Of a DNA stretch of 64,000 nucleotides, positions 1 through 12,905 are shown one piece after another (within the stretch, counting starts at the first letter, position 1; the number at the start of each line of letters is the position of its first letter). Under the pieces are notes generated by a model. That model saw nothing but the letters and a program-made list of their open reading frames with translations. It searched no databases and was not told where the DNA came from. The stretch lies in contig NZ_BBAS01000002.1 of assembly GCF_001311375.1 (NCBI RefSeq), positions 62,001 to 126,000 on the forward strand. The letters are read 5' to 3'. The DNA is from Limosilactobacillus equigenerosi DSM 18793 = JCM 14505. Lineage in GTDB: Bacteria > Bacillota > Bacilli > Lactobacillales > Lactobacillaceae. The translations under genes were made by a program, and so were the position numbers.

Positions 1-2951
<2,951 letters not shown>

Positions 2952-2991
2952 AGGATAATCCTCCTATTTCAATCACAACCACCAACAAAGG

Positions 2992-5900
2992 TTAGTTAGG
3001 CGTTACTTCATCCGTTGCTTCCACCGCTGTGGTTGCTGGTTCAGTTGATTGGTCTGCGTTTTCAGGTGCTTGATGCGCCATCTTCCGCAAGTCCTTCACG
3101 TCTTCATCCATGTTCTTAAGTTCGATTTCTTGCCGGTTGCTATCTAAGACGCGCATGTCTAACCCAAGAGATTGTAATTCCTTTACAAGCACGCGGAATG
3201 ATTCTGGCACCCCTGGCTTTGGAATTTGTTCCCCATTGATAATGGCTTCGTAAGTGTTAACCCGACCAACCACATCATCAGACTTGTACGTTAAGATTTC
3301 TTGCAACGTGTAGGCAGCCCCGTAAGCTTCAAGCCCAAACTTCCATTTCACCGAACCGTTGGCCCCCAAATTGGGCTTTCCCACCAAGTGGTTGTTGCGT
3401 AACTAATGAGTAAGGTCCAATTGAACGAGCGTGAATCTTGTCGTCGACCATGTGCGCTAACTTCAAGTAGTGCATGACCCCAACAGAAACCCGTTGTTCA
3501 AATGGTTCCCCAGTCCGACCATCGTAAAGGATCGTCTTACCGTCTGCTGGTAATCCAGCTTCTTCAATTGCTTCCCAAACGTCAGCATCCGTGGCCCCGT
3601 CAAAGACTGGCGTGGCAATGTGAATCCCTAATTCGCGAGCGGCCATCCCAAGGTGAAGTTCGATCACTTGACCGATGTTCATCCGGGATGGAACCCCCAT
3701 TGGACTCAACATAATGTCGATTGGCGTACCGTCTGGCATGTATGGCATATCTTCTTCAGGAACAACGATTGAAACCGTCCCCTTGTTCCCGTGCCGACCG
3801 GCCATCTTATCACCAACTTGGATCTTCCGCTTTTGGGCGATGTAAACCCGGACCATCATGTCAACCCCTGGTGATAATTCATCACCATTTTCACGGGTAA
3901 AGATCTTCACGTCTTGGACGATCCCGCCACCACCGTGTGGAACTCGTAATGATGTATCCCGGACTTCACGTGACTTTTCACCAAAGATGGCATGTAAGAG
4001 CCGTTCTTCGGCTGATAATTCCGTAACCCCCTTTGGCGTTACCTTACCAACTAAGATGTCACCATCGTTAACTTCGGCCCCAACCCGGATAATCCCATGT
4101 TCGTCAAGGTCACGTAAGGCGTCAGCCCCAACGTTTGGAATTTCCCGCGTCATTTCTTCTGGTCCAAGCTTCGTTTCCCGCGCTTCAGATTCAAATGATT
4201 CAATGTGAATTGACGTGTAAACATCATCCTTCACTAAGCGTTCGTTGATGGCAATGGCATCTTCGAAGTTGTAACCTTGCCAAGTCATGAAGGCAATTAA
4301 TGGGTTTTGACCAAGGGCTAATTCCCCTTGTTCCATTGATGGACCATCCGCTAAGACGTCATCGGCATCAACATGTTCGCCGACCTTAACAATTGGCCGT
4401 TGGTTGTAGTTCTTACCACCGTTAGAACGACGGAACTTCATTAGCTTGTAAGTATCTAATGAACCATCTTCTTGCCGTACCCGAACTTCCTTAGCGTCAA
4501 CATATTCAACTTCCCCGGCGTGCTTAGCAATTAAAGCCACCCCTGAGTCATGCGCGGCCTTGTATTCAATCCCCGTCCCGATTAATGGAGCGTGAGGATT
4601 TACTAATGGCACCGCTTGCCGTTGCATGTTGGCACCCATGAGGGCCCGGTTGGAGTCATCGTTTTCCAAGAATGGAATACATGCGGCGGCAACCGAAACT
4701 ACTTGCTTTGGTGAAACGTCCATGTAATCAACGTTTTCCGCCGTCGTTTCAATTGAGTCTTCCTTGTCACGCACTAAGATTGTTGCGTCAGCAAAAGAAC
4801 CATCATCGTTCAACTTCGTGTTGGCTTGGGCAATGATGTAGTTATCTTCTTCATCGGCCGTTAAGTAATCAATCGTATCCGTAACCTTGTGCGTTTCCCA
4901 TGAAACCCGCCGGTATGGAGTTTCAATGAATCCGTACTTGTTAACCCGTGCGTATGAAGAAAGGGAGTTGATTAACCCAATGTTAGGACCTTCCGGCGTT
5001 TCAATTGGACACATCCGACCGTAGTGCGTGTAGTGCACGTCCCGAACTTCATAACCGGCCCGGTCCCGCGTTAAACCACCAGGACCAAGGGCAGATAACC
5101 TCCGCTTATGCGTTAATTCACCTAATGGGTTCGTTTGATCCATGAATTGAGACAATTGTGATGAACCAAAGAATTCCCGAATTGAAGCAACCACTGGGCG
5201 AATGTTAATTAATTGTTGTGGCGTTACCGTGTTAATGTCTTGAATTGACATCCGTTCACGAACCACCCGTTCCATCCGTGCTAACCCAATCCGGAATTGG
5301 TTTTGGAGTAATTCACCCACCGAACGGATCCGCCGGTTACCCAAGTGGTCGATATCATCGGTTGAACCAATCCCTTCTTGTAAGTTCAAGAAGTAGTTAA
5401 TCGACGCAATGATATCAGCTGGTAAAATGTGCTTCGTTTCTAAGTCGATGTTTCCATTAGAAACCACTGGCACAACCTTTTCTGGATCGTTTGGAGCGTA
5501 AACCAAAATCTTTTGTAATTGAACTGGTTCCGTCACCACTGCTTCGTCAGATGGCGTATACGTAATCATCTTGAATTCGTCGTTTTCTAACGCAGGTTCC
5601 AACGTCTTCAAGACTTCCTTCGTAACCACATCACCCTTGTTTGCCAAGATTTCACCCGTTTCCGGATCAGCTAACGTTTCCGCTAACGTCAATCCTAATA
5701 AACGGTACTTCATCTTCAACTTCTTGTTCGTCTTGTAACGACCAACCGGGGCCATGTCGTAACGCTTAGGATCAAAGAACCGCGTCGTTAAGAGGTTCCG
5801 TGCTGAATCAGCCGTCTTTGGTTCCCCTGGACGAAGCCGTTCATAAATATCCTTTAAGGCTTCTTCGACCCGTGAATCTTCTGGTTCCTTGTGGACATCC

Positions 5901-6571
5901 TTATCAACCGTCGCGTTCAAGGATTCACTTTGGTTCCCTAACATGTCGATGATTTCATCGTCAGAACCAAATCCAAGCGCCCGAATTAATTCCGTAATTG
6001 GTAATTTCCGCGTCCGGTCAATCCGTACATAAGAAATTCCCTTGGCATCCGTTTCGTATTCCAACCAAGCACCCCGGTTTGGAATGAAGTTGGAACCGAA
6101 GTTTGGCCGTCCGTTCTTATCAGCTTCTTGGCTAAAGTAAACCCCTGGGGAACGAACTAATTGAGAAACAATTACCCGTTCAGCCCCGTTAATAATAAAC
6201 GTCCCTTGTTCCGTCATTAATGGGAAATCACCAAAGAAGACGTCTTGAGATTTAATTTCACCTGTTTCATGGTTCGTCAACCGCAACGTTACGTGTAATG
6301 GTGCGGAGTAATTTGCGTCGTGTTCACGCGCTTCAGCCACCGTATACTTAGGTTCTAAAAGTTGGTAATCCACGAATTCCAATGATAACTTCCCTTGGAA
6401 ATCATCAATTGGCATAATGTCGTTAAACATTTCGCGTAAACCACTTTCCATGAACCACTTGTAAGAATCACTTTGGATTTCGATTAAGTTTGGTAATTCC
6501 AAAACTTCCTTAATCCGAGAGTAACTCCGCCGTGTCCGGTGTTTTCCGTAGTTAACTAAATGTCCAGCCAA
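2992..6571 (-). CDS. rpoB: DNA-directed RNA polymerase beta subunit
   Basis: Core RNA polymerase subunit of about 1,200 residues that forms the catalytic cleft with RpoC and is the rifampicin target. I chose the TTG start at 6571, which gives [15 protein letters not shown], the usual N-terminus in lactobacilli, because an AGAGAGGTG ribosome site sits just before it (6579-6587). A longer upstream reading lacks such a site. Family blocks such as [12 protein letters not shown] are present. The frame breaks near 3336, after GEMEVWA, and resumes as [12 protein letters not shown]; two bases appear to be missing. The C-terminus is acidic and ends EATDEVTPN. It is transcribed from a promoter with a structured leader and is followed by rpoC. 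Confidence 0.97.
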
Positions 6572-6659
6572 ACTGTTCACCTCTCTAAGTTTGTTGCTTA
6601 GACCCAGCACTTAGAATGTTACATTTTGATTACATTTTTCAAAATGACTGCATTTTAAG

Positions 6660-6740
6660 CAAAAAAAGCCAAAAACAGCCGGTGACTGTCTTTGGATTTC
6701 GTATAAAGAAGGCTATGGACAATAGATCACAGCCCTCACT
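6660..6740 (-). promoter_or_regulatory. rpoB leader RNA with terminator-like hairpin
   Basis: The rpoB 5' leader holds two hairpins on the minus strand. The first pairs about 6729-6738 with 6708-6716. The second (6669-6695) is a strong stem followed by a run of seven U (6661-6667), so it looks like an intrinsic terminator inside the leader. A conserved rpoB leader motif (Lacto-rpoB) is known from lactic acid bacteria. I infer that this is a member, and that it may act by attenuation. Not tested by covariance search. Confidence 0.55.
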
Positions 6741-6764
6741 GAGTCCTGAATTACATACTAAATA

Positions 6765-6793
6765 ATGATACTGTGTTTTAATTGATTTGTCAA
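6765..6793 (-). promoter_or_regulatory. rpoB promoter
   Basis: On the minus strand TTGACA (6788-6793) and TATCAT (6765-6770) are separated by 17 bp. This near-consensus sigma-A promoter begins just after the stop of the TetR gene and drives rpoB-rpoC. Confidence 0.75.
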
Positions 6794-6797
6794 CGAT

Positions 6798-7388
6798 TTA
6801 ACGTTGTTTCATCCCATTAATTAAGACATCTAACAAGATGGTTTTTCGTTGCGCACTGGAAACTGCATTTCCCCCTAACAAATGGACCGTTCCATAAAAC
6901 GGCGTCATCATCGACAAGTAGATTTCAGCCGCTTCTTGCGGTCGTACATCAGGCCGCAATTGACTCCCCGCCCGTTCAAAAAAGACCGCTAACGGGCGCA
7001 GATAATTAACCGTCATTGCTAAATCGAGTTTTCGTTGTGCACTCAATGATAATTGATCCCGCGCTTCTAAGTAAATCGAGTAGATACTTTGTGGATGCAT
7101 CTCTAACATCAAATCTGTAACCTTTTCAAATTGCGTCAACAACGCCGGATCGTTTTCGCTTGCAATCTGTTGTAATCGCTCCCGAACTTGTTGCCCGTAA
7201 TCATTCATCACTTCTAAAAACAACGCTTCTTTGTCTGCAAAGTGATGGTAAAGTGCTGGTTGCGTAATCCCAATTTCAACCGCAATATCACGCGTCGACG
7301 TCAAATTATACCCACGATTTAAAAAGAGCTTCGTTGCCGTAGTCAAAATTCGCTTATGGGTTAAATCTCGTTGAGTTTCTCGTTTCAC
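6798..7388 (-). CDS. TetR/AcrR family transcriptional regulator
   Basis: A 196-residue TetR-family repressor. The N-terminal helix-turn-helix (about residues 10-55) carries the family pattern GITQPALYHHFADKEALF; the rest is a helical ligand and dimerisation domain. The start is a GTG at 7388 with a GGAGGTG ribosome site and overlaps the clpC stop as GTGA, so the two are translationally coupled. Sitting inside the ctsR-clpC block just before rpoB is unusual, since ctsR-clpC-rpoB is commonly uninterrupted in lactobacilli. It would be induced by heat with clpC through CtsR. Its ligand and target genes cannot be read from the sequence. Confidence 0.85.
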   Translation of the reverse strand: MKRETQRDLTHKRILTTATKLFLNRGYNLTSTRDIAVEIGITQPALYHHFADKEALFLEVMNDYGQQVRERLQQIASENDPALLTQFEKVTDLMLEMHPQSIYSIYLEARDQLSLSAQRKLDLAMTVNYLRPLAVFFERAGSQLRPDVRPQEAAEIYLSMMTPFYGTVHLLGGNAVSSAQRKTILLDVLINGMKQR

Positions 7389-9877
7389 CGTGTCACCTCC
7401 AATTCAGCTGTTTGTACAATCCCATTCACCTTAAAGTCCAGTTGCCCCCGTTTAGCACCAATCGTCAATTGATCCCCCGTTTGCAACGCGTTACTTAGCA
7501 ACAATTTACTCAACGAATTTTCTACTAACGTTTGCAATGATCGCCGTAATGGTCGGGCCCCATATTGGCGGTTATAACCATCGTTAGCAATTACATCTAA
7601 GGCCGCCGGAGTAAATTTCACCGTTACCCCAAGGTCCGCTAATCGCGATGTTAATTGTCGTGCCAATAACTTTACAATTTGCCGTAATTCAGCTGGCGTT
7701 AAGTGCTTGAACACAATTAACTCATCTAACCGGTTAATGAATTCGGGCTTAAAATGTAATTTAACTTGTTCCCGAATCACTTTTTCCATTGCTTGGTCAT
7801 CCGTGGAACCAGCTCCTGCAAACCCAACTGTTTTCTGATCTTGTAACACTGTTGCCCCAAGGTTCGAGGTCATGATAATGATTGTATGACTAAAGTCAAC
7901 CTTCCGCCCTTGGGCATCCGTTAAGAACCCATCATCTAAAACTTGTAACAACAAATTAAAGACTTCCGGATTTGCTTTTTCAACCTCATCAAACAAGACC
8001 ACTGAATACGGCTGACGCCGCACTTGCTTGGTTAATTGGCCCCCTTCTTCGTAGCCAACATATCCTGGGGCGGACCCAACCAAGCGACTGGTGCTATAAC
8101 GTTCCATGTATTCTGACATATCAAGCCGAATCATCGCTTGTTCATCACCAAACACTTCGGCCGCTAACGCTTTGGCTAATTCCGTTTTTCCAACCCCCGT
8201 TGGTCCTAGGAACATAAACGAGCCAATCGGCCGGTTCGGATTTCTTAAACCACTTTGACTGCGACGTAAGGCATCCGCAATCGCTACGACCGCTTGATCT
8301 TGCCCAATCACCCGCTGATGCAACGTTTTATCCAACCGTAACAGCCGTTGTTTCGCTTGCTGGGTCAACTTACCAACCGGAATCCCGGTCCAAGCCGCCA
8401 CAACCTTTGCCACCGCCGCCGGAGTAACTTGCAATTCATAATCAACCGTTGCCATTGAAGCGGTTGGTTCCGAGGCTGAATTTACTTCTAACTGCGCCTT
8501 TAAAGCTAATTCTTCCCGCCGTAATGAGGCCGCCCGATCGAAATCTTGCGCCAAAATTGCTGCTTCTTTCGCAACTTGCACTTCAGCCAAACTATCTGTC
8601 GCGCTCGGTTGCTTAACTTGCGGTTGCACGTGGTCCAACCGCGTCGCAGCTGCTGCTTCATCGATTAAATCCAACGCTTTATCCGGCATAAATCGATCCG
8701 GTAGATACCGCGTTGCTAAATCAACGGCCGCTTGTAACGTATCATCTGGCAATCCAACTTGATGATATTGTTCATATTGTGAGCGAACCCCTTGCAAAAT
8801 CCGTAACGTCGCCGACCCATCCGGTTCATCAACCCGAACTTGCGAGAAACGCCGTTCAAGCGCCGCATCCTTTTCAATGTACTTGCGGTATTCTTCAAGC
8901 GTGGTCGCCCCAATCACCTGCACTTCACCGCGTGCCAAAACTGGTTTCAATAAATTAGAGGCATCAATTGCCCCCTCAGCCCCACCAGCTCCAATCATCG
9001 TGTGCAACTCATCAATAAATAAAATCACTTTGCCATCTTGACGAACTTCACGCAAAATCTTTTGTAACCGATCTTCAAATTCACCCCGAAATTTTGTACC
9101 AGCAACTAATGATCCCATTTCTAAGGCAACCAACCGGTAATTTTGTAATGTTGTCGGAACTTCATTCGCCGCCAATTTAGCAGCAATCCCTTCAACAATC
9201 GCCGTTTTACCAACTCCGGGTTCCCCAACTAAGACTGGGTTATTTTTCGTCCGCCGACTCAAAATTTGCAACGTCCGTTGAATTTCTAGCTCCCGCCCAA
9301 TCACCGGGTCCATCCCGTGTTCCGTCGCTTGGAGTGTTAAATCACGACCAATTTTATCAAGCGTTGGCGTTCCTTGCACCGCCTCTTGTTGAGCTCGTTT
9401 AGCCTGCGCATTTCGCTTACGTAACAACCGTTCACTAATTCCCAACCGTTTTAACAAGTCTTGGCGCGCTTCTTTTAAATCAATTCCTAAATCATAGAGA
9501 ATCCGGGATGACAAAATTTCATCTTCGGCTAACAACGCGAGTAATAAATGTTCCGTGCCGACTTGCTCACTTTGCAGGCGACTCGCTAATTCTTGGGCCA
9601 CCCGCAAAACTGATCGGAGCTTAGGTGAATTAGGTAACTGTACCCCATTAGCAACTAGTTCGCGCCCATAACCGGTAATTTGTTCAATCGCTTCACGAAT
9701 ATCAGCGCTCATTACCCCCCAGCGTTCAAACGCATGCGCAGCAATTCCAGTTTCTTCCATACTTAGGGCCAATAATAAATGTTCCGTTCCTAGCACTTGA
9801 TGCCGAAACAAATGTGCCTGTTCCTGGGCAATTGCCAAGACATTTAAGGCACTTGGGGTATACAAATTCTCTTCCAT
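7385..9877 (-). CDS. clpC: ATP-dependent Clp protease ATP-binding subunit ClpC
   Basis: An 830-residue Hsp100 unfoldase that feeds substrates to ClpP during protein quality control. Domains in order: a double Clp N repeat (about 1-145), the first AAA+ domain with GEPGVGKT near 218-225, a central coiled region with a UVR-like motif (about 435-470), and the second AAA+ domain with GPTGVGKT near 565. The two ATPase domains with a UVR-bearing linker identify ClpC rather than ClpE or ClpB. It lies 11 bp after ctsR in the same operon, so heat-inducible control by CtsR is expected. The frame is intact. Confidence 0.93.
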   Translation of the reverse strand: MEENLYTPSALNVLAIAQEQAHLFRHQVLGTEHLLLALSMEETGIAAHAFERWGVMSADIREAIEQITGYGRELVANGVQLPNSPKLRSVLRVAQELASRLQSEQVGTEHLLLALLAEDEILSSRILYDLGIDLKEARQDLLKRLGISERLLRKRNAQAKRAQQEAVQGTPTLDKIGRDLTLQATEHGMDPVIGRELEIQRTLQILSRRTKNNPVLVGEPGVGKTAIVEGIAAKLAANEVPTTLQNYRLVALEMGSLVAGTKFRGEFEDRLQKILREVRQDGKVILFIDELHTMIGAGGAEGAIDASNLLKPVLARGEVQVIGATTLEEYRKYIEKDAALERRFSQVRVDEPDGSATLRILQGVRSQYEQYHQVGLPDDTLQAAVDLATRYLPDRFMPDKALDLIDEAAAATRLDHVQPQVKQPSATDSLAEVQVAKEAAILAQDFDRAASLRREELALKAQLEVNSASEPTASMATVDYELQVTPAAVAKVVAAWTGIPVGKLTQQAKQRLLRLDKTLHQRVIGQDQAVVAIADALRRSQSGLRNPNRPIGSFMFLGPTGVGKTELAKALAAEVFGDEQAMIRLDMSEYMERYSTSRLVGSAPGYVGYEEGGQLTKQVRRQPYSVVLFDEVEKANPEVFNLLLQVLDDGFLTDAQGRKVDFSHTIIIMTSNLGATVLQDQKTVGFAGAGSTDDQAMEKVIREQVKLHFKPEFINRLDELIVFKHLTPAELRQIVKLLARQLTSRLADLGVTVKFTPAALDVIANDGYNRQYGARPLRRSLQTLVENSLSKLLLSNALQTGDQLTIGAKRGQLDFKVNGIVQTAELEVTR

Positions 9878-9888
9878 TCCGCTACCTC

Positions 9889-10341
9889 TTATCCTTCATA
9901 CCGCAAGCGATTTAGCAACATCTTCATTACATGCGCCCGTAACCGTTGCCGCGCATAACGATCACTCATCGCTAACGTTTGCTCATCAATCATCATTAGC
10001 ATTAAGTTACCTTCACGCTTCGTTACAACTTTTTCTTGATATAACGTCTGAATCATTGCCGTCGCATCTCGTTCCGTCAATAAATCGCCAATCCCTTTTA
10101 ATAAGGTATCCAAAATATCAACATCATCTAACAAACTGACCCGTTCAATCCGAATGTAACCACCACCACCACGTTTACTTTCAACTAAGTAACCTCGTTG
10201 GGGGGTAAAACGAGTTTTAATCACATAATTAATTTGCGAAGGCACGACATCAAAATGATCCGCAATTTCTGAGCGTCGAATTTCAACCGTTGGCGATTCA
10301 CCTAACACGGATTTCAAATATTGCTCAATAATATCGGACAT
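9889..10341 (-). CDS. ctsR: Transcriptional regulator CtsR
   Basis: Class III heat-shock repressor that binds CtsR boxes ahead of clp genes. The protein begins MSDIIEQYLKSVLGESP and keeps the glycine-rich DNA-contact wing RGGGGYIRI near residue 60. About 150 residues, normal for the family. The start is uncertain. The best ribosome site (GGAGG, about 10366-10371) is well placed for an ATG at 10357, which joins this frame only if the T7 run at 10344-10350 is really T6; otherwise 10341 is the first in-frame family start. It precedes clpC by 11 bp and follows a CtsR box, so it should repress itself. Confidence 0.92.
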   Translation of the reverse strand: MSDIIEQYLKSVLGESPTVEIRRSEIADHFDVVPSQINYVIKTRFTPQRGYLVESKRGGGGYIRIERVSLLDDVDILDTLLKGIGDLLTERDATAMIQTLYQEKVVTKREGNLMLMMIDEQTLAMSDRYARQRLRAHVMKMLLNRLRYEG

Positions 10342-10374
10342 ACTTTTTTTCTTCCATGATTCAACCTCCATTCT

Positions 10375-10400
10375 TCTGACTTTTATTGACCATTATTGTA
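10375..10400 (-). promoter_or_regulatory. CtsR box and promoter -10 for ctsR-clpC
   Basis: On the minus strand the heptads GGTCAAT and AGTCAGA, three bases apart (10375-10391), match the CtsR operator GGTCAAA-NNN-RGTCAAA. A TACAAT -10 box (10395-10400) lies just upstream, so bound CtsR would cover the transcription start. Confidence 0.75.
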
Positions 10401-10425
10401 CCATAGGAGACCTTGCAAATAAAAC

Positions 10426-10468
10426 AAAAGCGCCCGTTGTCGCAGGTTTAGCGACTAACGAGCACTTA
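10426..10468. terminator. Terminator between adh and ctsR
   Basis: An imperfect GC-rich stem, with arms AGCGCCCGTTGTCGC and GCGACTAACGAGCACT around a short loop, lies between the adh stop and the ctsR promoter. Since both neighbours are on the minus strand, it mainly isolates ctsR-clpC from adh or ends upstream transcripts. Confidence 0.5.
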
Positions 10469-10490
10469 AATAGTTTAGCTAGTAGATTTA

Positions 10491-11512
10491 TTACTTGTTG
10501 TGAACAAAATCAACCACGTTCCGACCAACAACCTTGTTGTCCTTTAATTCTTGAATCATGTCGTTGATTTCTTCTAACTTCCGCGTCTTAACGATTGGCT
10601 TAACCTTACCTTCAGCCCCAAATTGGAAACATTCAGCTAAGTCTTGCCGCGTCCCAACTAAGGAACCGGCCACGATAATTCCGTCAAGCACCGTCTTAGC
10701 AATGTTAAGCTTCATGTCACCTTGTGGTAAAGCCACGGCAACTAACTTACCATCTGGCCGTAAGGAATCAACCGCTTGATCAAAGGCTGATGCAGCCACA
10801 GCCGTAACCACAGCGGCATGAACCCCACCAACTTTAGCTTGGATTTGTTCAGCAACATCCCCATCATGACGGTTGATTAAGACTTCCGCCCCATTTTCCT
10901 TGGCAGCTTGAAGCTTATCTTCGTTCCCATCAACTACAACGACGTGAGCGCCGAAGACATTGTGCGCAAATTGAACGGCCAAGTTACCAAGGCCACCAGC
11001 ACCAACAATTGATACCCATTGACCTGGCTTAACATCAGCCACCTTCAAAGCCTTGTAAACCGTTACTCCGGCACAAGTTAATGATGTTGCTTCAACTGGG
11101 TCAAGGCCTTCTGGAACTTTAACGGCGTAGTCAGCAGCAACAATACATTGTTCCGCCATTGCCCCATCAGCCGTGTAACCAGCGTTAACGACTTGACGAC
11201 AGAATGTTTCCCGACCCGTCAAACAGTATTCACAGTGACCACAACCCTTGTAGAACCAAGCAATTGATACCCGGTCACCAACCTTTAAACTCGTCACACC
11301 TGGAGCCACCTTAGAAACCCGGCCAACCCCTTCGTGACCAATAATCCGACCTGGCTTGTCACCAAAGTCACCCGCGGCCACGTGTAAGTCCGTGTGACAA
11401 AGACCACTGTATTCCATATCAACTAAGCTTCGCCCGGCTTAAGGTCCCGTAATTGGACATCCTTAACCGTAACGTAACCATCAACTGGATCATTAACAAC
11501 TGCTGCTTTCAT
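10491..11512 (-). CDS. adhP: Zinc-dependent alcohol dehydrogenase, AdhP type (frameshift)
   Basis: A medium-chain zinc alcohol dehydrogenase of about 340 residues, likely reducing acetaldehyde to ethanol with NADH. It has the catalytic-zinc motif GLCHTDLH, a GHEGVG motif, the structural-zinc cluster [16 protein letters not shown] and the Rossmann motif GAGGLGNLA. The start at 11512 ([10 protein letters not shown]) follows an AGGTGTG ribosome site. The frame breaks near 11426, between KPGEA and LVDMEYSG, because a T run is one base short; I treat it as a sequencing error. Two palindromes in its promoter suggest control by Rex or a Crp/Fnr protein. The physiological substrate is inferred from the family. 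Confidence 0.9.
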
Positions 11513-11537
11513 AATAGACACACCTCGTAAATTAAGT

Positions 11538-11614
11538 TTGTGATTTATTTTACAAGTTAATTGTAACCATTTTCATGACAAATGACAATCTTTTTTTTGT
11601 GATTTACCTCACAT
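11538..11614 (-). promoter_or_regulatory. adh promoter with two Rex/Crp-like palindromes
   Basis: On the minus strand TTGTCA (11583-11588) and TACAAT (11560-11565), 17 bp apart, form a good promoter. One palindrome, TTGTGA-N6-TCACAT (11597-11614), lies just upstream of the -35. A second, TTGTGA-N6-TTACAA (11538-11555), lies just downstream of the -10. Both resemble the Rex operator and the Crp/Fnr consensus TGTGA-N6-TCACA. Confidence 0.6.
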
Positions 11615-11615
11615 T

Positions 11616-12789
11616 TCAATCCAAGTGACTGATAGTCGCCGGCGCCACTAGGGATAATTGATAGCCTTGCAAGTCTAACACCGCGCGAATCGCCAAGGCC
11701 GAGGTGCCTAGCAACGAGACTTGTTGCGACCCTTGAACGCGCTTGATCGTGACCGTTGTTCCATGATTAAGCAACCATTCCTTAACTGCCACAAAAATTG
11801 CCGGCACCGCATCGAACAACGGCGAAGAAAAGAACACCACATCCGGACCAAACGAGGTAATCGCATTAAATACCGTTTTTCCTAACTGCTCTACCGTTTC
11901 AGCCAAACGTGGGCCGGTCGCTACTGACTGTTGTTGATAAATCGCTTTTAAATCATCCCAGGCAAGCGGCCAGTTTTGATCAACATCACGTAAAATCAAG
12001 GATAAAAACGCCTCTTCTGAACAAATCGTTTCGACTTTTACTAATCCTTGGTTCGTCGTCACCAAACTACGTCCAATTTCACCAGCCATCCCATGATTAC
12101 CATGATACAAACGATTACTTGTAATAATCCCCGATCCAATTCCGCGGTGAATACTAATCGCCAAAATATTATTCGCTTGCTGACACAAATTGAAATCCCG
12201 TTCAAAAACCGCCGCTGCGTTCGCTTCATTTTCAACAACCACTGGCACTTGATACTCATCTTGGAAAAAGGTTTGTAAATCGATGCCACGGAAATTGATA
12301 AACGGCGAATCAACCACTTGATTATCATCAACAATCCCATGAATCGCAAACCCCAAGCCAATTAGTCCCTGCTCAGCGACCGCCACCTGTTGCATTTGGG
12401 TAATAACATTTTTAATTAATTGCAGCATTGCCAGCGCATCCAATTGTGGGGTATCAAACTCCGCAAAATCCAACACTTCGCCATTCAAATAATTTGCCAT
12501 CGCCCGCGTGTGGTAGGTTCCAATTTCAAAGCTAATCACATAGCCATATTCACGCTTTAACCGAATTAAATCTGGGCGCCGGCCCCCATTATTCGTCGAC
12601 TCTCCACTGCCAATCATTTCAACTAATCCCATCGTCGCTAGCTCAGTATACAATGATGAGACCGTCGACTTATTCAAACCCAAGTTACGCGCAATATCAG
12701 CCCGTGAAATCGTCGTATGCTGAAATAATTGTTCCAACACTCGTTTTTTTATTCGCCGTATGCATTGCGGCTTTACTTATCGTTGGCAT
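11616..12789 (-). CDS. xylR: Xylose operon repressor XylR, ROK family (frameshift)
   Basis: A ROK-family repressor with an N-terminal winged helix (IARNLGLNKSTVSSLYTEL) and a C-terminal sugar-kinase-like domain. In lactobacilli XylR releases xyl operators when xylose is present. The start at 12789 (MPTISKAAMH) follows a GAGGAGGG ribosome site. The T7 run at 12744-12750 is one base too long for that start to reach the main frame, which otherwise would begin at MLEQLFQH, missing part of the N-terminus. I assume a sequencing error. It lies downstream of xylT on the same strand, with a terminator between them and palindromic operators ahead of xylT and xylA. Confidence 0.9.
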
Positions 12790-12865
12790 AGTCCCTCCTC
12801 TTGTTCATTCTTTCATCTTATTATACCAAGCTTTTGTGCAAACGTTTGTCCAATCAGCGCCCTAA

Positions 12866-12902
12866 ATAAAAACTGCGACCAAATTCGGTCCCAGTTTTAA
12901 TT
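12866..12902 (-). terminator. xylT terminator
   Basis: On the minus strand the stem AACTGGGACCGAATTTGG, folding with its partner, is followed by a T-rich tract immediately after the xylT stop. It separates xylT from xylR. Confidence 0.65.
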
Positions 12903-12905
12903 TAA

